Shown: positions 35,407-43,722 of the stretch, piece by piece
Position numbering within the stretch: the first letter of the stretch is position 1
Layout: each line of letters begins with the position of its first letter
Source of the DNA: CAWFGS01 sp963815535
GTDB taxonomy: Bacteria; Pseudomonadota; Alphaproteobacteria; Sphingomonadales; Sphingomonadaceae
Reading direction: 5' to 3'
DNA length: 64,000 nucleotides
NCBI GenBank assembly: GCA_963815535.1
Contig: CAWFGS010000006.1
Coordinates: 62,001-126,000 of the forward strand
Made by a program: the position numbers and the translations under genes
Notes under the pieces: generated by a model
What the model was told of the DNA's origin: nothing
Database searches by the model: none
The model's input: the letters and a program-made list of their open reading frames with translations, nothing else

Positions 35407-35435
35407 CGCATACTGGTGCGCGGGCGTCAGGTCAA
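35407..35435 (-). promoter_or_regulatory. Promoter of rpsT
   Basis: On the minus strand TTGACC (35435-35430), a 17-base spacer and TATGCG (35412-35407), about 75 bases before the S20 start. It is the third TTGAC-17-TA promoter at a ribosomal protein gene in this window. Confidence 0.6.
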
Positions 35436-35507
35436 CATAATGCTGGCCGGGCCATGAGCGCCGTCACGGGCCCGGTCGCTTACGATATCATTTTCGGCGT
35501 CGCGTAC

Positions 35508-36323
35508 CTACCGCTGGCATTTGGGGCAGAACCAGGTGCTGCGCCCGCCCTGCACGATCCGCCGTATCGCGCCGCCATCGTCGCGCATGCACCGCTTCCC
35601 CTCCCGCCCATAGACGGCGAAGCGAGTCGCGAAATAGCCGAGCTGACCGTCGGGTGCGGCATAATCGCGCAAGGTGGATCCGCCATCGGCGATCGAGCGT
35701 TCCAGCACCGTGCGGATTTCGGGAACCAGGCGACGCAATGCGGGCATGCTGACGTTGCCGCCCGGTTTGCGCGGATGGATCCGCGCATGAAACAATGCCT
35801 CGCACACATAGATATTGCCCAGCCCGGCCACGATGCGCTGGTCCAGCAGCATTTGCTTGATGGCGGGTTTGCGCCCCTGCAACGCCCCACGCAGATATTC
35901 CGGGGTAAGATCGGGGCCGAGCGGTTCCGGCCCCATATTCGCGATCGAGGGCCAGCGATCGGTGGCATCGGTCGCAACCAGATCGACCCAGCCGAACCGG
36001 CGCGGATCGCACAAGGCGAAATGATGGTCCGCGGTGGCGAGTTCGAAATGATCGTGACGATCGGCTTCGGCAGGGTCGATGCGCCAGCGCCCGCTCATGC
36101 CCAGATGGAAGATCAGCGTTTGATCGCGGTCGGTGTGGATCAGGCCGAATTTTGCGCGGCGCGACAGGCCGGTGACGCGCGCCCCGGTCAGCATCTGGAC
36201 CAGATCGGGCGGGAAGGGGCGGCGCATGTCGGGGCGGTTGACCCGCGCCATCACGATTCGCTGCCCGTCGAGGAACCGCGCCAGCCCGCGAACCGTTGTT
36301 TCCACTTCCGGCAGTTCAGGCAT
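35508..36323 (-). CDS. mutM: Formamidopyrimidine-DNA glycosylase MutM (Fpg)
   Basis: Removes 8-oxoguanine and formamidopyrimidines and cuts the abasic site. 271 residues: PELPEVETTVRGL with the catalytic Pro and Glu after Met removal, FGLIHTDRD, HLGMSGRW, GLGNIYVCEALFHA (helix-two-turn-helix) and a C-terminal zinc finger with RSTWFCPKCQR. The first half of the finger reads KRCMRDDGGAI: only one Cys, with Asp where the second ligand is expected. Start ATG 36323. Divergent from ubiE. Confidence 0.95.
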   Translation of the reverse strand: MPELPEVETTVRGLARFLDGQRIVMARVNRPDMRRPFPPDLVQMLTGARVTGLSRRAKFGLIHTDRDQTLIFHLGMSGRWRIDPAEADRHDHFELATADHHFALCDPRRFGWVDLVATDATDRWPSIANMGPEPLGPDLTPEYLRGALQGRKPAIKQMLLDQRIVAGLGNIYVCEALFHARIHPRKPGGNVSMPALRRLVPEIRTVLERSIADGGSTLRDYAAPDGQLGYFATRFAVYGREGKRCMRDDGGAIRRIVQGGRSTWFCPKCQR

Positions 36324-36427
36324 TGTAACCCCTTGGACGATCGGGGTTCGATGGCGCTGCGTCGGTTGGCATGACGCAGCCATAACAATCTTTGCCCGGC
36401 CCCGAAACTTGCGATAAGCGACACAGC

Positions 36428-37180
36428 ATGAACGATCCCCACGATATGCCCGCCGACACCACATCCTTTGGGTATGAAGACATTCCGGTAGATCAGAAAA
36501 CGGACCGGGTCGGGGCGCTGTTTTCCAGCGTGGCGGGCAAATACGACATCATGAACGACGCCATGTCGGGCGGGATGCACCGCCGGTGGAAGGATCGCTT
36601 CGTCGCGCGAGTCAAACCGCAGCCGGGCGAAGCGATCCTGGATATGGCGGGCGGCACGGGCGATGTGGCGTTTCGCATGGCGGATCGCGGCGCGTCGGTC
36701 ACCGTGTCCGACATCAACCAGGAAATGCTGGATGTCGGCATCGAACGCGCGCTGGATCGCGGCATCGACGGGCTGGTCTGGTCACGCCAGAATGCCGAAG
36801 AGCTGGCGTTTTCCAGCGCCAGTTTCGACGCCTACACCATTGCGTTCGGCATCCGCAATGTAACCCATATCGACCGGGCGTTGGCAGAGGCGCACCGGGT
36901 GCTGAAATTCGGTGGGCGGTTCTATTGCCTGGAGTTTTCGACCACGCAATGGGCGGGGTTCAAGCGCGCTTACGATCTGTATTCGCACCACGTCATGCCC
37001 CGCATCGGCCAGGCGATTGCCGGCGATGCGGAATCTTATCGCTATCTGGCCGAATCGATCCGCCGTTTTCCCCCGATGGCGAAGTTCCAGCAGATGATCG
37101 GCGATGCGGGTTTCGTTCGGACGCGGGTGGAACCCATCCTGGGTGGTGCGGTCGCCATTCATTCGGGCTGGAAGGTGTAA
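36428..37180 (+). CDS. ubiE: Ubiquinone/menaquinone C-methyltransferase UbiE
   Basis: SAM-dependent methyltransferase of ubiquinone synthesis. The 250 residues include the UbiE box FSSVAGKYDIMNDAMSGGMH, SAM motif I LDMAGGTGDVAFR, IAFGIRNVTHIDRALAEAHR and the C-terminal GGAVAIHSGWKV. Start ATG 36428 (MNDPHD). It lies four bases before ubiB; the two are usually coexpressed. No menaquinone pathway genes are nearby, so the ubiquinone role is most likely. Confidence 0.95.
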   Translation: MNDPHDMPADTTSFGYEDIPVDQKTDRVGALFSSVAGKYDIMNDAMSGGMHRRWKDRFVARVKPQPGEAILDMAGGTGDVAFRMADRGASVTVSDINQEMLDVGIERALDRGIDGLVWSRQNAEELAFSSASFDAYTIAFGIRNVTHIDRALAEAHRVLKFGGRFYCLEFSTTQWAGFKRAYDLYSHHVMPRIGQAIAGDAESYRYLAESIRRFPPMAKFQQMIGDAGFVRTRVEPILGGAVAIHSGWKV

Positions 37181-37184
37181 TGCG

Positions 37185-38747
37185 ATGACACGGCCCGTCA
37201 CGCATATACTCCGGCTGCTTAAATGGGGCCGAACCGCCGCGCGCCATGGGGCGTTGCGCGGGATCGAACGCGATCCCAACACGCCGCAACCCGTCAAGCG
37301 GCTGGTGCGGCTGGCCCGGATCGGCACGTCGCAGCGCCGCCGCCCGGACTATGCGGGCGCCTTTCGCGAGATCGGCCCTGCCGCGATCAAGCTGGGCCAG
37401 TCGCTCGCCACCCGGCCCGATCTGGTGGGCGAGGAAGCGGCGGAAAACCTGTTGTCGCTGCAGGACAGCCTGCCGCCCGTCGATTTCGGCGCAATCCGCA
37501 CGGTGATAGAGGGGACGTTTCAGCAGCCGCTCGAAAACCTTTATGCCCATGTCGATCCCGTTCCGGTGGGCGCGGCGTCGATCGCGCAAGTGCACCGCGC
37601 GACGACCGTGGACGGACGCGAGGTTGCCATCAAGGTTCTGCGCCCCGGCATTCGCGAACAATTGACGCGCGACATCGCCACCTACGAATGGGCTGCCGCC
37701 CATTTGGAGGCGTTCGGGGGGGAGGCGCAACGCCTGCGTCCCGCATTGACCATCGCCAATTTCAAACGCTGGACCAACCGCGAACTCGATCTGCGCCGCG
37801 AAGCCGCCAGCGCCAGCGAATTGGCGCAAAGCATGAACGGGTTCCCCGGCTACTACATCCCGGCCATCGATTGGGACCGCACCAATGGACAGGTGATGAC
37901 CATCGAATGGGTCGATGGTATCAAGATCAGCGATATGAACGCCCTGCGCGCCGCAGGCCACGATCTGCCCGCGCTGGCTCAGCGACTGGTGCTGGCATTT
38001 CTGACCCAGGCGATCAGCGGCGGCTATTTCCATGCCGACATGCATCAGGGCAATCTGTTCGTGCGCGGCGATGGGACCATCGTGGCGATCGATTTCGGCA
38101 TCATGGGCCGGATCGACCGGCAGGCGCGGGCCTGGCTGGCTGAGATTTTGTACGGCCTGACTACGGGCAATTACCACCGCGTGGCGGAAATCCATTTCGA
38201 GGCGCAATACGTACCCAGCTATCATTCGGTTGACGAATTCGCGACTGCCCTGCGCGCCGTCGGCGAACCCATGCGCGGCAAGCCCGTCAGCGAATTGAGC
38301 GTCGGGCAGATGCTGGACGGCCTGTTCGCCATAACCCGCGATTTCGACATGCAGACGCAGCCGCATCTGCTGCTGCTGCAAAAGACGATGGTGATGGTGG
38401 AAGGGATCGCGACCCAGCTCGATCCGCAGATCAACATGTGGGACGTATCCGCCCCATTCGTGCGCGAATGGATACGCGACGAACTGGGCCCGGAAGCGGC
38501 AATTGCGACCCGATTGAAACAGGATACCGAAACCCTGCTGCGCCTGCCCGCGCTGGTCCGCCGGTTGGAAGAACACTACCCCCCAAAGGGTGGCGCGCCG
38601 GAACCGCCGCCTCTGCCCAAGGTCGATCTGATCTGGGAACGCAGGAAGCGGGACGCGAGCTCCCGCCCTTGGGTGGGCTATCTGCTGGCAGGCGGTATCG
38701 GCGCAGCGATGGTGTGGGCGGCCGATCTGGCCGGCTGGATCGGTTAA
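37185..38747 (+). CDS. ubiB: UbiB-family atypical kinase, ubiquinone biosynthesis
   Basis: Atypical kinase/ATPase required for early ubiquinone synthesis. In 520 residues: the KxGQ motif AAIKLGQSLATRPD (Lys that blocks the active site), the Ala-rich loop VGAASIAQVHRA in place of a Gly-rich loop, EVAIKVLRPGI, RELDLRREAASA, and the catalytic ISGGYFHADMHQGNLF and AIDFGIMGR (HxDxHxGN, DFG). A C-terminal hydrophobic helix (VGYLLAGGIGAAMVWAADLA) anchors it in the membrane. Its stop overlaps the stop of the convergent DUF4345 gene. Confidence 0.94.
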   Translation: MTRPVTHILRLLKWGRTAARHGALRGIERDPNTPQPVKRLVRLARIGTSQRRRPDYAGAFREIGPAAIKLGQSLATRPDLVGEEAAENLLSLQDSLPPVDFGAIRTVIEGTFQQPLENLYAHVDPVPVGAASIAQVHRATTVDGREVAIKVLRPGIREQLTRDIATYEWAAAHLEAFGGEAQRLRPALTIANFKRWTNRELDLRREAASASELAQSMNGFPGYYIPAIDWDRTNGQVMTIEWVDGIKISDMNALRAAGHDLPALAQRLVLAFLTQAISGGYFHADMHQGNLFVRGDGTIVAIDFGIMGRIDRQARAWLAEILYGLTTGNYHRVAEIHFEAQYVPSYHSVDEFATALRAVGEPMRGKPVSELSVGQMLDGLFAITRDFDMQTQPHLLLLQKTMVMVEGIATQLDPQINMWDVSAPFVREWIRDELGPEAAIATRLKQDTETLLRLPALVRRLEEHYPPKGGAPEPPPLPKVDLIWERRKRDASSRPWVGYLLAGGIGAAMVWAADLAGWIG

Positions 38748-39148
38748 ACCTCGTGCCGGATGCCGGTTTCGGTGCGTGTCGGCAACAGCCGATACCCGAT
38801 CGATGTCAGAACGACCATCGCCGCTTCGTACGCCATCGGGGTCCAGAACGCGTCCACCGTGCCGTCCACGGCCGCGCTGACCGCGCGTCCCAGCAACGCG
38901 ATCGCAAATAGGGCGGCGGGAACCAGCAGGACGGGTCCGTTCCGCTTCCACGCGCCGATCATCATGGTGACCGCCGCCACCACGAAGAACGCGGTGAAGT
39001 CGGCGCGGGCCGCAGCCAGGCCGCGCGTATCGACGGCTTGCAGACCGAATTGCACCATCGCGCTGGCCGGGTCCAACAGGAACCCGATGCCGAGGTAGAA
39101 GTTCATCAATCCGCCCAGAAACAGCAGCGCGGTCACGATCAGTCGCAT
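38744..39148 (-). CDS. DUF4345 integral membrane protein
   Basis: A 134-residue membrane protein of unknown function. Four hydrophobic segments are visible: LIVTALLFLGGLMNFYLGIG, FTAFFVVAAVTMMIGAW, VLLVPAALFAIALLGRAVSA and a weaker YEAAMVVLTSIGYRLL. This pattern matches DUF4345. A GGGGGA seven bases before ATG 39148 sets the start; ATG 39178 lacks one. Convergent with ubiB (four-base overlap) and divergent from coaBC. Confidence 0.75.
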   Translation of the reverse strand: MRLIVTALLFLGGLMNFYLGIGFLLDPASAMVQFGLQAVDTRGLAAARADFTAFFVVAAVTMMIGAWKRNGPVLLVPAALFAIALLGRAVSAAVDGTVDAFWTPMAYEAAMVVLTSIGYRLLPTRTETGIRHEV

Positions 39149-39245
39149 GGCAATATCCCCCAATTCCTGCGCCGCCATAGCGTGCGAGCGTCACGCACGG
39201 CCAGCACAAACATTGCGCCTGTCGCCGGGCGGGGTATGAACGCGC

Positions 39246-40550
39246 GTGGCCGATCCGAACTCTTCTTCCACCCCATCCATCACGGTCCTGCTGATCGTGG
39301 GCGGCGGCATTGCGGCGTATAAATCGTGCGAACTGATCCGGCTGATCCGTAAAGGTGGCGGCGAGGTAACCTGCGTTCTGACGAAGGGGGGCGCGCAGTT
39401 CGTGACGCCCATGACTCTGGCCGCATTGAGCGAACGGCCCGTCCACACCACCTTGTGGGATTTGAAAGAAGAGGTGGAGATGGGCCATATCCAATTGAGC
39501 CGAGAGGCCGATCTGGTCGTCGCCTGCCCCGCAACGGCGAACATGCTGGCGAAAATGGCGGCGGGTATTGCGGACGATCTCGCCACCACGCTGATGCTCG
39601 CGACCGACAAACCCGTTATGGCGGTTCCGGCGATGAATGTGCGGATGTGGGAACACGCCGCGACGCAGGCCAACGTCGCGACCCTGCGCGCGCGGGGCGT
39701 GACGGTGCTGGAGCCCGACGACGGCGCAATGGCGTGCGGCGAATATGGGGCCGGGCGGCTGCCGGAACCCGGAGCGATCTGGGAGGCGACGCAGGCGCAT
39801 GCGCGCGGCACGATGGCTGCGATGCCGGACCCCTTGGCGGGGCAGCCCGCATTCGATCGCGACCCGCCGCATCGCCCTTTATACGGGCGGCACGTGCTGG
39901 TCACCGCCGGCCCGACTCACGAACCGATCGACCCGGTGCGGTATATCGCCAACCGGTCGAGCGGGCGGCAGGGTTTCGCCATCGCCGCTGCCGCCGCGCG
40001 GGCTGGTGCGCGCGTGACGCTGGTGGCGGGGCCGGTGGCGCTGCCGACGCCGCATGGGGTCGATCGTATCGATGTTCAAACGGCGCGGGACATGGCGCAT
40101 GCGGTCGCGGACGCCTTGCCCGCCGATGCCGCGATAATGGTTGCCGCCGTTGCCGACTGGCGCGCCGCCGACAGCGCGGAACAGAAGATCAAGAAGGGCG
40201 GCACGGGCACGGATGGAGCCGCGCCCATGCTCTCGTTGGTGGAAAACCCCGACATACTCGCAGGCGTTGCTGTCGGCGCGAACCGGCCCGCGCTGCTGAT
40301 CGGCTTCGCCGCTGAAACGCAGAACGTCGTCGCCAACGCGCAAGCGAAGCTGGCGCGCAAGGCGGTGGACTGGATCGTCGCCAACGATGTGTCCGGCCCA
40401 GTCGGCGACAGCGTGATGGGCGGCGCGCGCAACCGGGTGCATATCGTCACCACGGGCGGCGTCGAAAGCCTGCCCGACATGCCGAAAGACGACGTGGCGA
40501 CCGCTTTGATCGAACGGATCGCAGCGCATTTTACGAAGGATGCCGAATGA
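39246..40550 (+). CDS. coaBC: Bifunctional phosphopantothenoylcysteine decarboxylase/synthase CoaBC
   Basis: Two steps of coenzyme A synthesis in one protein. The N-terminal flavin-dependent decarboxylase shows VGGGIAAYKSCELIR, TPMTLAALSERPVHT, the PAMNVRMWEH motif, and ACGEYGAGRLPEP with the active-site Cys. The C-terminal synthase has VLVTAGPTHEPIDPVRYIAN, SSGRQGFAIAAAA, and AVADWRAADSAEQKIKKG. 434 residues starting at GTG 39246. The dut ATG overlaps its stop, an arrangement (coaBC-dut) found across proteobacteria. Confidence 0.95.
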   Translation: MADPNSSSTPSITVLLIVGGGIAAYKSCELIRLIRKGGGEVTCVLTKGGAQFVTPMTLAALSERPVHTTLWDLKEEVEMGHIQLSREADLVVACPATANMLAKMAAGIADDLATTLMLATDKPVMAVPAMNVRMWEHAATQANVATLRARGVTVLEPDDGAMACGEYGAGRLPEPGAIWEATQAHARGTMAAMPDPLAGQPAFDRDPPHRPLYGRHVLVTAGPTHEPIDPVRYIANRSSGRQGFAIAAAAARAGARVTLVAGPVALPTPHGVDRIDVQTARDMAHAVADALPADAAIMVAAVADWRAADSAEQKIKKGGTGTDGAAPMLSLVENPDILAGVAVGANRPALLIGFAAETQNVVANAQAKLARKAVDWIVANDVSGPVGDSVMGGARNRVHIVTTGGVESLPDMPKDDVATALIERIAAHFTKDAE

Positions 40551-40993
40551 ACGCGCCGGTCACGATCGGCGTCAAACGCCTGCCGCACGGGGCGGATCTG
40601 CCGTTGCCGGCCTACGCCACGGCGGGGGCGGCGGGAATGGATGTCGTCGCGGCGGAGGACGTCGTGCTGACACCGGGCGCGCGTCATGCGGTCGCGACCG
40701 GATTGGCAGTCGCAATACCTGCGGGGTACGAGATACAGGTCCGCCCGCGGTCCGGGCTGGCGCTGAAACACGGCATCACCGTGCCCAACACGCCCGGCAC
40801 GATCGACAGCGATTATCGCGGTGAGTTGAAGATCCTTCTGATCAATCATGGCAGTGCGGATTTCGCGATCGTGCGTGGGGCGCGTGTCGCACAATTGGTG
40901 GTTGCGCCCGTAACGCATGGGGAGTGGCAGGAAGTCGAAACGCTGGACGACACATCGCGCGGCACGGGTGGGTTCGGCTCAACCGGGCGGTAA
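40547..40993 (+). CDS. dut: dUTP diphosphatase
   Basis: Homotrimeric dUTPase that keeps uracil out of DNA and supplies dUMP. The 148 residues contain the five motifs: AGAAGMDVVAAED, RPRSGLALKHGI, NTPGTIDSDYRGEL, RGARVAQLVVAP and the P-loop-like RGTGGFGSTG at the C-terminus. All catalytic positions, including the Asp of motif 3, are present. It overlaps coaBC by four bases. Confidence 0.96.
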   Translation: MNAPVTIGVKRLPHGADLPLPAYATAGAAGMDVVAAEDVVLTPGARHAVATGLAVAIPAGYEIQVRPRSGLALKHGITVPNTPGTIDSDYRGELKILLINHGSADFAIVRGARVAQLVVAPVTHGEWQEVETLDDTSRGTGGFGSTGR

Positions 40994-41240
40994 CCCAATC
41001 AATAGGTGTTTAGCCTGCTTTGCCCCAGGGGTATTGGTAGGGGGCGACGAAACTCCAGCAGTCGGGACCGGGTTCGGGCGCGACTTACAGCGACAATGAA
41101 CCGGAACAGTTCCTTTTGTCATCCAGTGATTAACTGGCAACATCATTTCAGATTTACACTGGCCGTGTCGAAAAGTTTTGCAGATCGTTCGCCATGCAAG
41201 TAAAGATCACGTCTTGTTGCGATAATGAAAAGACTCACTC

Positions 41241-41675
41241 ATGAGAACATTATTCACCGCTGTTTTGATCGTATCGGCCACCTGCGTCAGCGCGCAAACG
41301 CCGCAGTCCGGATTTTGCGAACGGTTGGCGCCGAAGCTGGACATGAAGCAGAAGGGCAAAGTCGATAAGGCCGGCATCGCGACGTATCAGGTCAATGCGC
41401 TTGGCGGTTTGAAGACGTTTCTGGTGGGTGGATCGACCAGCGTATCGTTCGGGGTCGAACCGGTTGCCGAACCTGCAACCGATTTGACGGTGGCGGATTA
41501 TACGCGATTGCAGAAAACCTGCGCCCAGGCGGCGGGCGGGATCGTATGCACCATTGCCGAACCTGTGAATTTCACCGTGCAAATGGGGGAAGAGGTCGTC
41601 GAAGTGGAATCACTGCCCGGCGAAAAGGCGACGGTCGCCATGCGGAAAACCAAGGTCAGCTGCCGGAACGGTTGA
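41241..41675 (+). CDS. Hypothetical periplasmic protein
   Basis: Unrecognised 144-residue secreted protein. Signal peptide MRTLFTAVLIVSATCVSAQ; mature part starts TPQSGFCERLAPKLDMKQ. Four cysteines in the mature chain (GFCER, KTCAQ, IVCTI, VSCRNG) could make two disulfides. The C-terminal half, EPVNFTVQMGEEVVEVESLP, looks beta-rich. It stands alone, about 250 bases after dut, and shares a bidirectional terminator with the DUF4136 gene. No function is proposed. Confidence 0.65.
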   Translation: MRTLFTAVLIVSATCVSAQTPQSGFCERLAPKLDMKQKGKVDKAGIATYQVNALGGLKTFLVGGSTSVSFGVEPVAEPATDLTVADYTRLQKTCAQAAGGIVCTIAEPVNFTVQMGEEVVEVESLPGEKATVAMRKTKVSCRNG

Positions 41676-41713
41676 TCGTTCTCTTTCGCTTCGACTCTAG
41701 CGCGATCGCTCAA

Positions 41714-41749
41714 TAAAAAGGGCGGAACCTTGCGGGTCCGCCCTTTTTT
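41714..41749. terminator. Bidirectional terminator between the hypothetical gene and DUF4136 gene
   Basis: AAAAGGGCGGAACC pairs with GGGTCCGCCCTTTT around a short TTGC loop, with TTTTTT on the plus side and an A-run on the other. It lies between two convergent genes and suits termination in both directions. Confidence 0.85.
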
Positions 41750-41770
41750 GTCGTGCGTGAAAAGGTTCGA

Positions 41771-42520
41771 TCAGTCGATCCGGCGCACTTTCGTTTCTTC
41801 CGGTGCGATCGAAATCCGCAGGGTTTCGCCCGAATTGCCGGGGAAATCGACGAACATCGCTTCCACCAAATTGGGGACAAGATGTTGCAGGCGGTTGCTG
41901 GTGGACATGGCCTGCGCCTTGCCTTCGAACAGGCGTTCGCCGGTCGCTGCACGGTCGATCTTCATGTCGATGCCGCTGGTGTAGATGGTGGTGCTGCGAA
42001 TGTTGCCGCCGCCAAATCCGCCACCGAACCCACGCCCGAAGCCCCCGCCGAAGAACGGATCGTGAAACCCGAATGCGAAGGACGAACCGGGGCGATAGAA
42101 ACCGCGCCGTCCGAACCGAGAGGCGTAGAACGGGCGATAGCCGTACCAGGAATTGTAGAATGGATCGCTGAACCCGGTCGAACGGATGCGCTCGCGCCCC
42201 GGACCGACGCCGTAATCGAACCGGACCAGCAGCGATGCGGTTTCGGGTGTCCCCTGGGTGTAGCCCAGCGCGCGCATATTGTTCGCGACTTCGCTGGCAT
42301 ATTGCGAAAATTCCAGCCCGCCCGCCAGGCGCGGATCGTCCGCGACCACGGCGAAACTTTCACCCTGCGGTGCGGGCAGTTGTGTCTGGAACCGCGACAC
42401 GTCCGCTTTGAACGGGGTGGCGCAGGCGGCCAGGCTGACCAGCAGCAACGGCACGGATGCGGTTTTTGCGATGCGCGACAAGCGCGCCTTCGTAACGGTT
42501 TTTTCAGATGCGATGGTCAT
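41771..42520 (-). CDS. DUF4136 lipoprotein (second of two)
   Basis: A 249-residue envelope lipoprotein of unknown function. The signal ends LLLVSLAAC, giving the lipidated Cys. The mature part follows the DUF4136 plan: FKADVSRFQTQLPAPQGESF, a middle MRALGYTQGTPETASLLVRF, then a Tyr/Phe/Gly/Arg-rich loop (about 60 residues, GYRPFYASRFGRRGFYRP) and a C-terminal FVDFPGNSGETLRISI. The ending matches the paralogue at 12.9-13.6 kb (FREFPGNNGETVSV). The start ATG 42520 fits the signal; the frame extends upstream without similarity. Confidence 0.82.
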   Translation of the reverse strand: MTIASEKTVTKARLSRIAKTASVPLLLVSLAACATPFKADVSRFQTQLPAPQGESFAVVADDPRLAGGLEFSQYASEVANNMRALGYTQGTPETASLLVRFDYGVGPGRERIRSTGFSDPFYNSWYGYRPFYASRFGRRGFYRPGSSFAFGFHDPFFGGGFGRGFGGGFGGGNIRSTTIYTSGIDMKIDRAATGERLFEGKAQAMSTSNRLQHLVPNLVEAMFVDFPGNSGETLRISIAPEETKVRRID

Positions 42521-42680
42521 AACGATACCCCTAAAGACGGTGCGCGGCGGCGACTCGACAGGAACGACGCGCGCTTTCAATATAGGAAGCGTTATCGGAC
42601 ATTTGCAATGAACCCGGTTTGAATGACCGAAGCCACCCAAGCTTAGCTTATGTTGGATAGGCGGGCTTTTCCCCGCACGA

Positions 42681-43722
42681 TTACTCGCCCCGAACCAGCC
42701 CCAACGCGCGATACGCATTCGTTAGCGTATCGCCAGCGCGTTCGCGAGCCTTGCTGGCTCCGCGAGCCAGAATCGCGAGCAGCGCCTCGTCATCGTCTTT
42801 CAGATCGCGAAACCGCTGAGAGATCGGGGCGAGATGGGCGATCAATGCATCGGCCAAAGCGGGTTTGAACGTCGCCGAAGCCCGCACCGCCATATTGGCC
42901 CAGCACTTCATCCACGCTGTCACCGGTTATCGCGGCGTAGATGGTGACGAGGTTCAGTGCCTCCGCCCGGCTGGCCAGTCCGGCGGCATCCGACGGCAAG
43001 GGCTCGGCGTCCGTCTTCGCCTTCTTCACCTTCTTCAAGATCGTGTCGGCATCGTCGGCAAGATTGATGCGACTTTGTTCCGACGGGTCCGATTTGCTCA
43101 TCTTGGCGCTGCCATCGCGCAAGGACATGATGCGCGCGGCGGCGGGGGGAATGATGGGGTCCGGCACAGTGAAAACGGGTTCGCCGTTATTTCCATCGCC
43201 CCCGAAATCATTGTTGAATTTCTGTGCGATGTCGCGGGCAAGTTCCAGATGTTGTTTCTGATCCTCGCCCACCGGAACATGCGTCGCCTGATAGGCCAGC
43301 ACGTCCGCAGCCTGCAGCACGGGATAGGTGAACAACGCGATCGACGCCCCTTCGCGATGTTTGCCCGCCTTGTCCTTGAACTGGGTCATCCGGTTCAGCC
43401 AGCCCATTCGCGCAGTGCCGGTCAGCAGCCATTGCAGTTCCGCATGGGCGGGAACCTGCGCCTGGTTGAACAGGATGGATTTGGCGGGATCGATCCCGCA
43501 TGCGACCAGCGCCGCCGTCATTTCCAGCGTGCCTGCGCGCAAGGCAGCCGGATCGTGAGGCATGGACAGGGCATGCAGATCGGCCAGGAAGAACAGGCAC
43601 TGGGTGTCGCCCCCGCCTTCATCCTGCAGCGCGACCCAGTTGCGGATCGCGCCCAGATAATTGCCGAGATGCAAATCGCCCGTGGGCTGGATGCCGGAAA
43701 CGACTATACGCGGTGAGGTCAT
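42681..43722 (-). CDS. trpS: Tryptophanyl-tRNA synthetase, one-base frameshift
   Basis: Class I synthetase charging tRNA-Trp. The HIGH-like GDLHLGNY (His18) and KMSKS (AKMSKSDPS) motifs are intact. After VDEVLGQYGGAGFGD the frame breaks near 42872-42875; dropping one base gives GAGFGTFKPALADALIAHLA and the rest of the C-terminal domain to 42681, for a normal 346-residue protein. As the only trpS in view and an essential gene, it should not be dead in a living cell, which is why I attribute this and similar breaks to sequencing error. Its ATG overlaps the murJ stop. Confidence 0.88.

Noticed and set aside
41103..41113. Perfect palindrome GGAACAGTTCC upstream of the hypothetical secreted gene
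   Set aside because: Only 11 bases, 128 bases before the start codon, and it matches no known site; it is likely to occur by chance.
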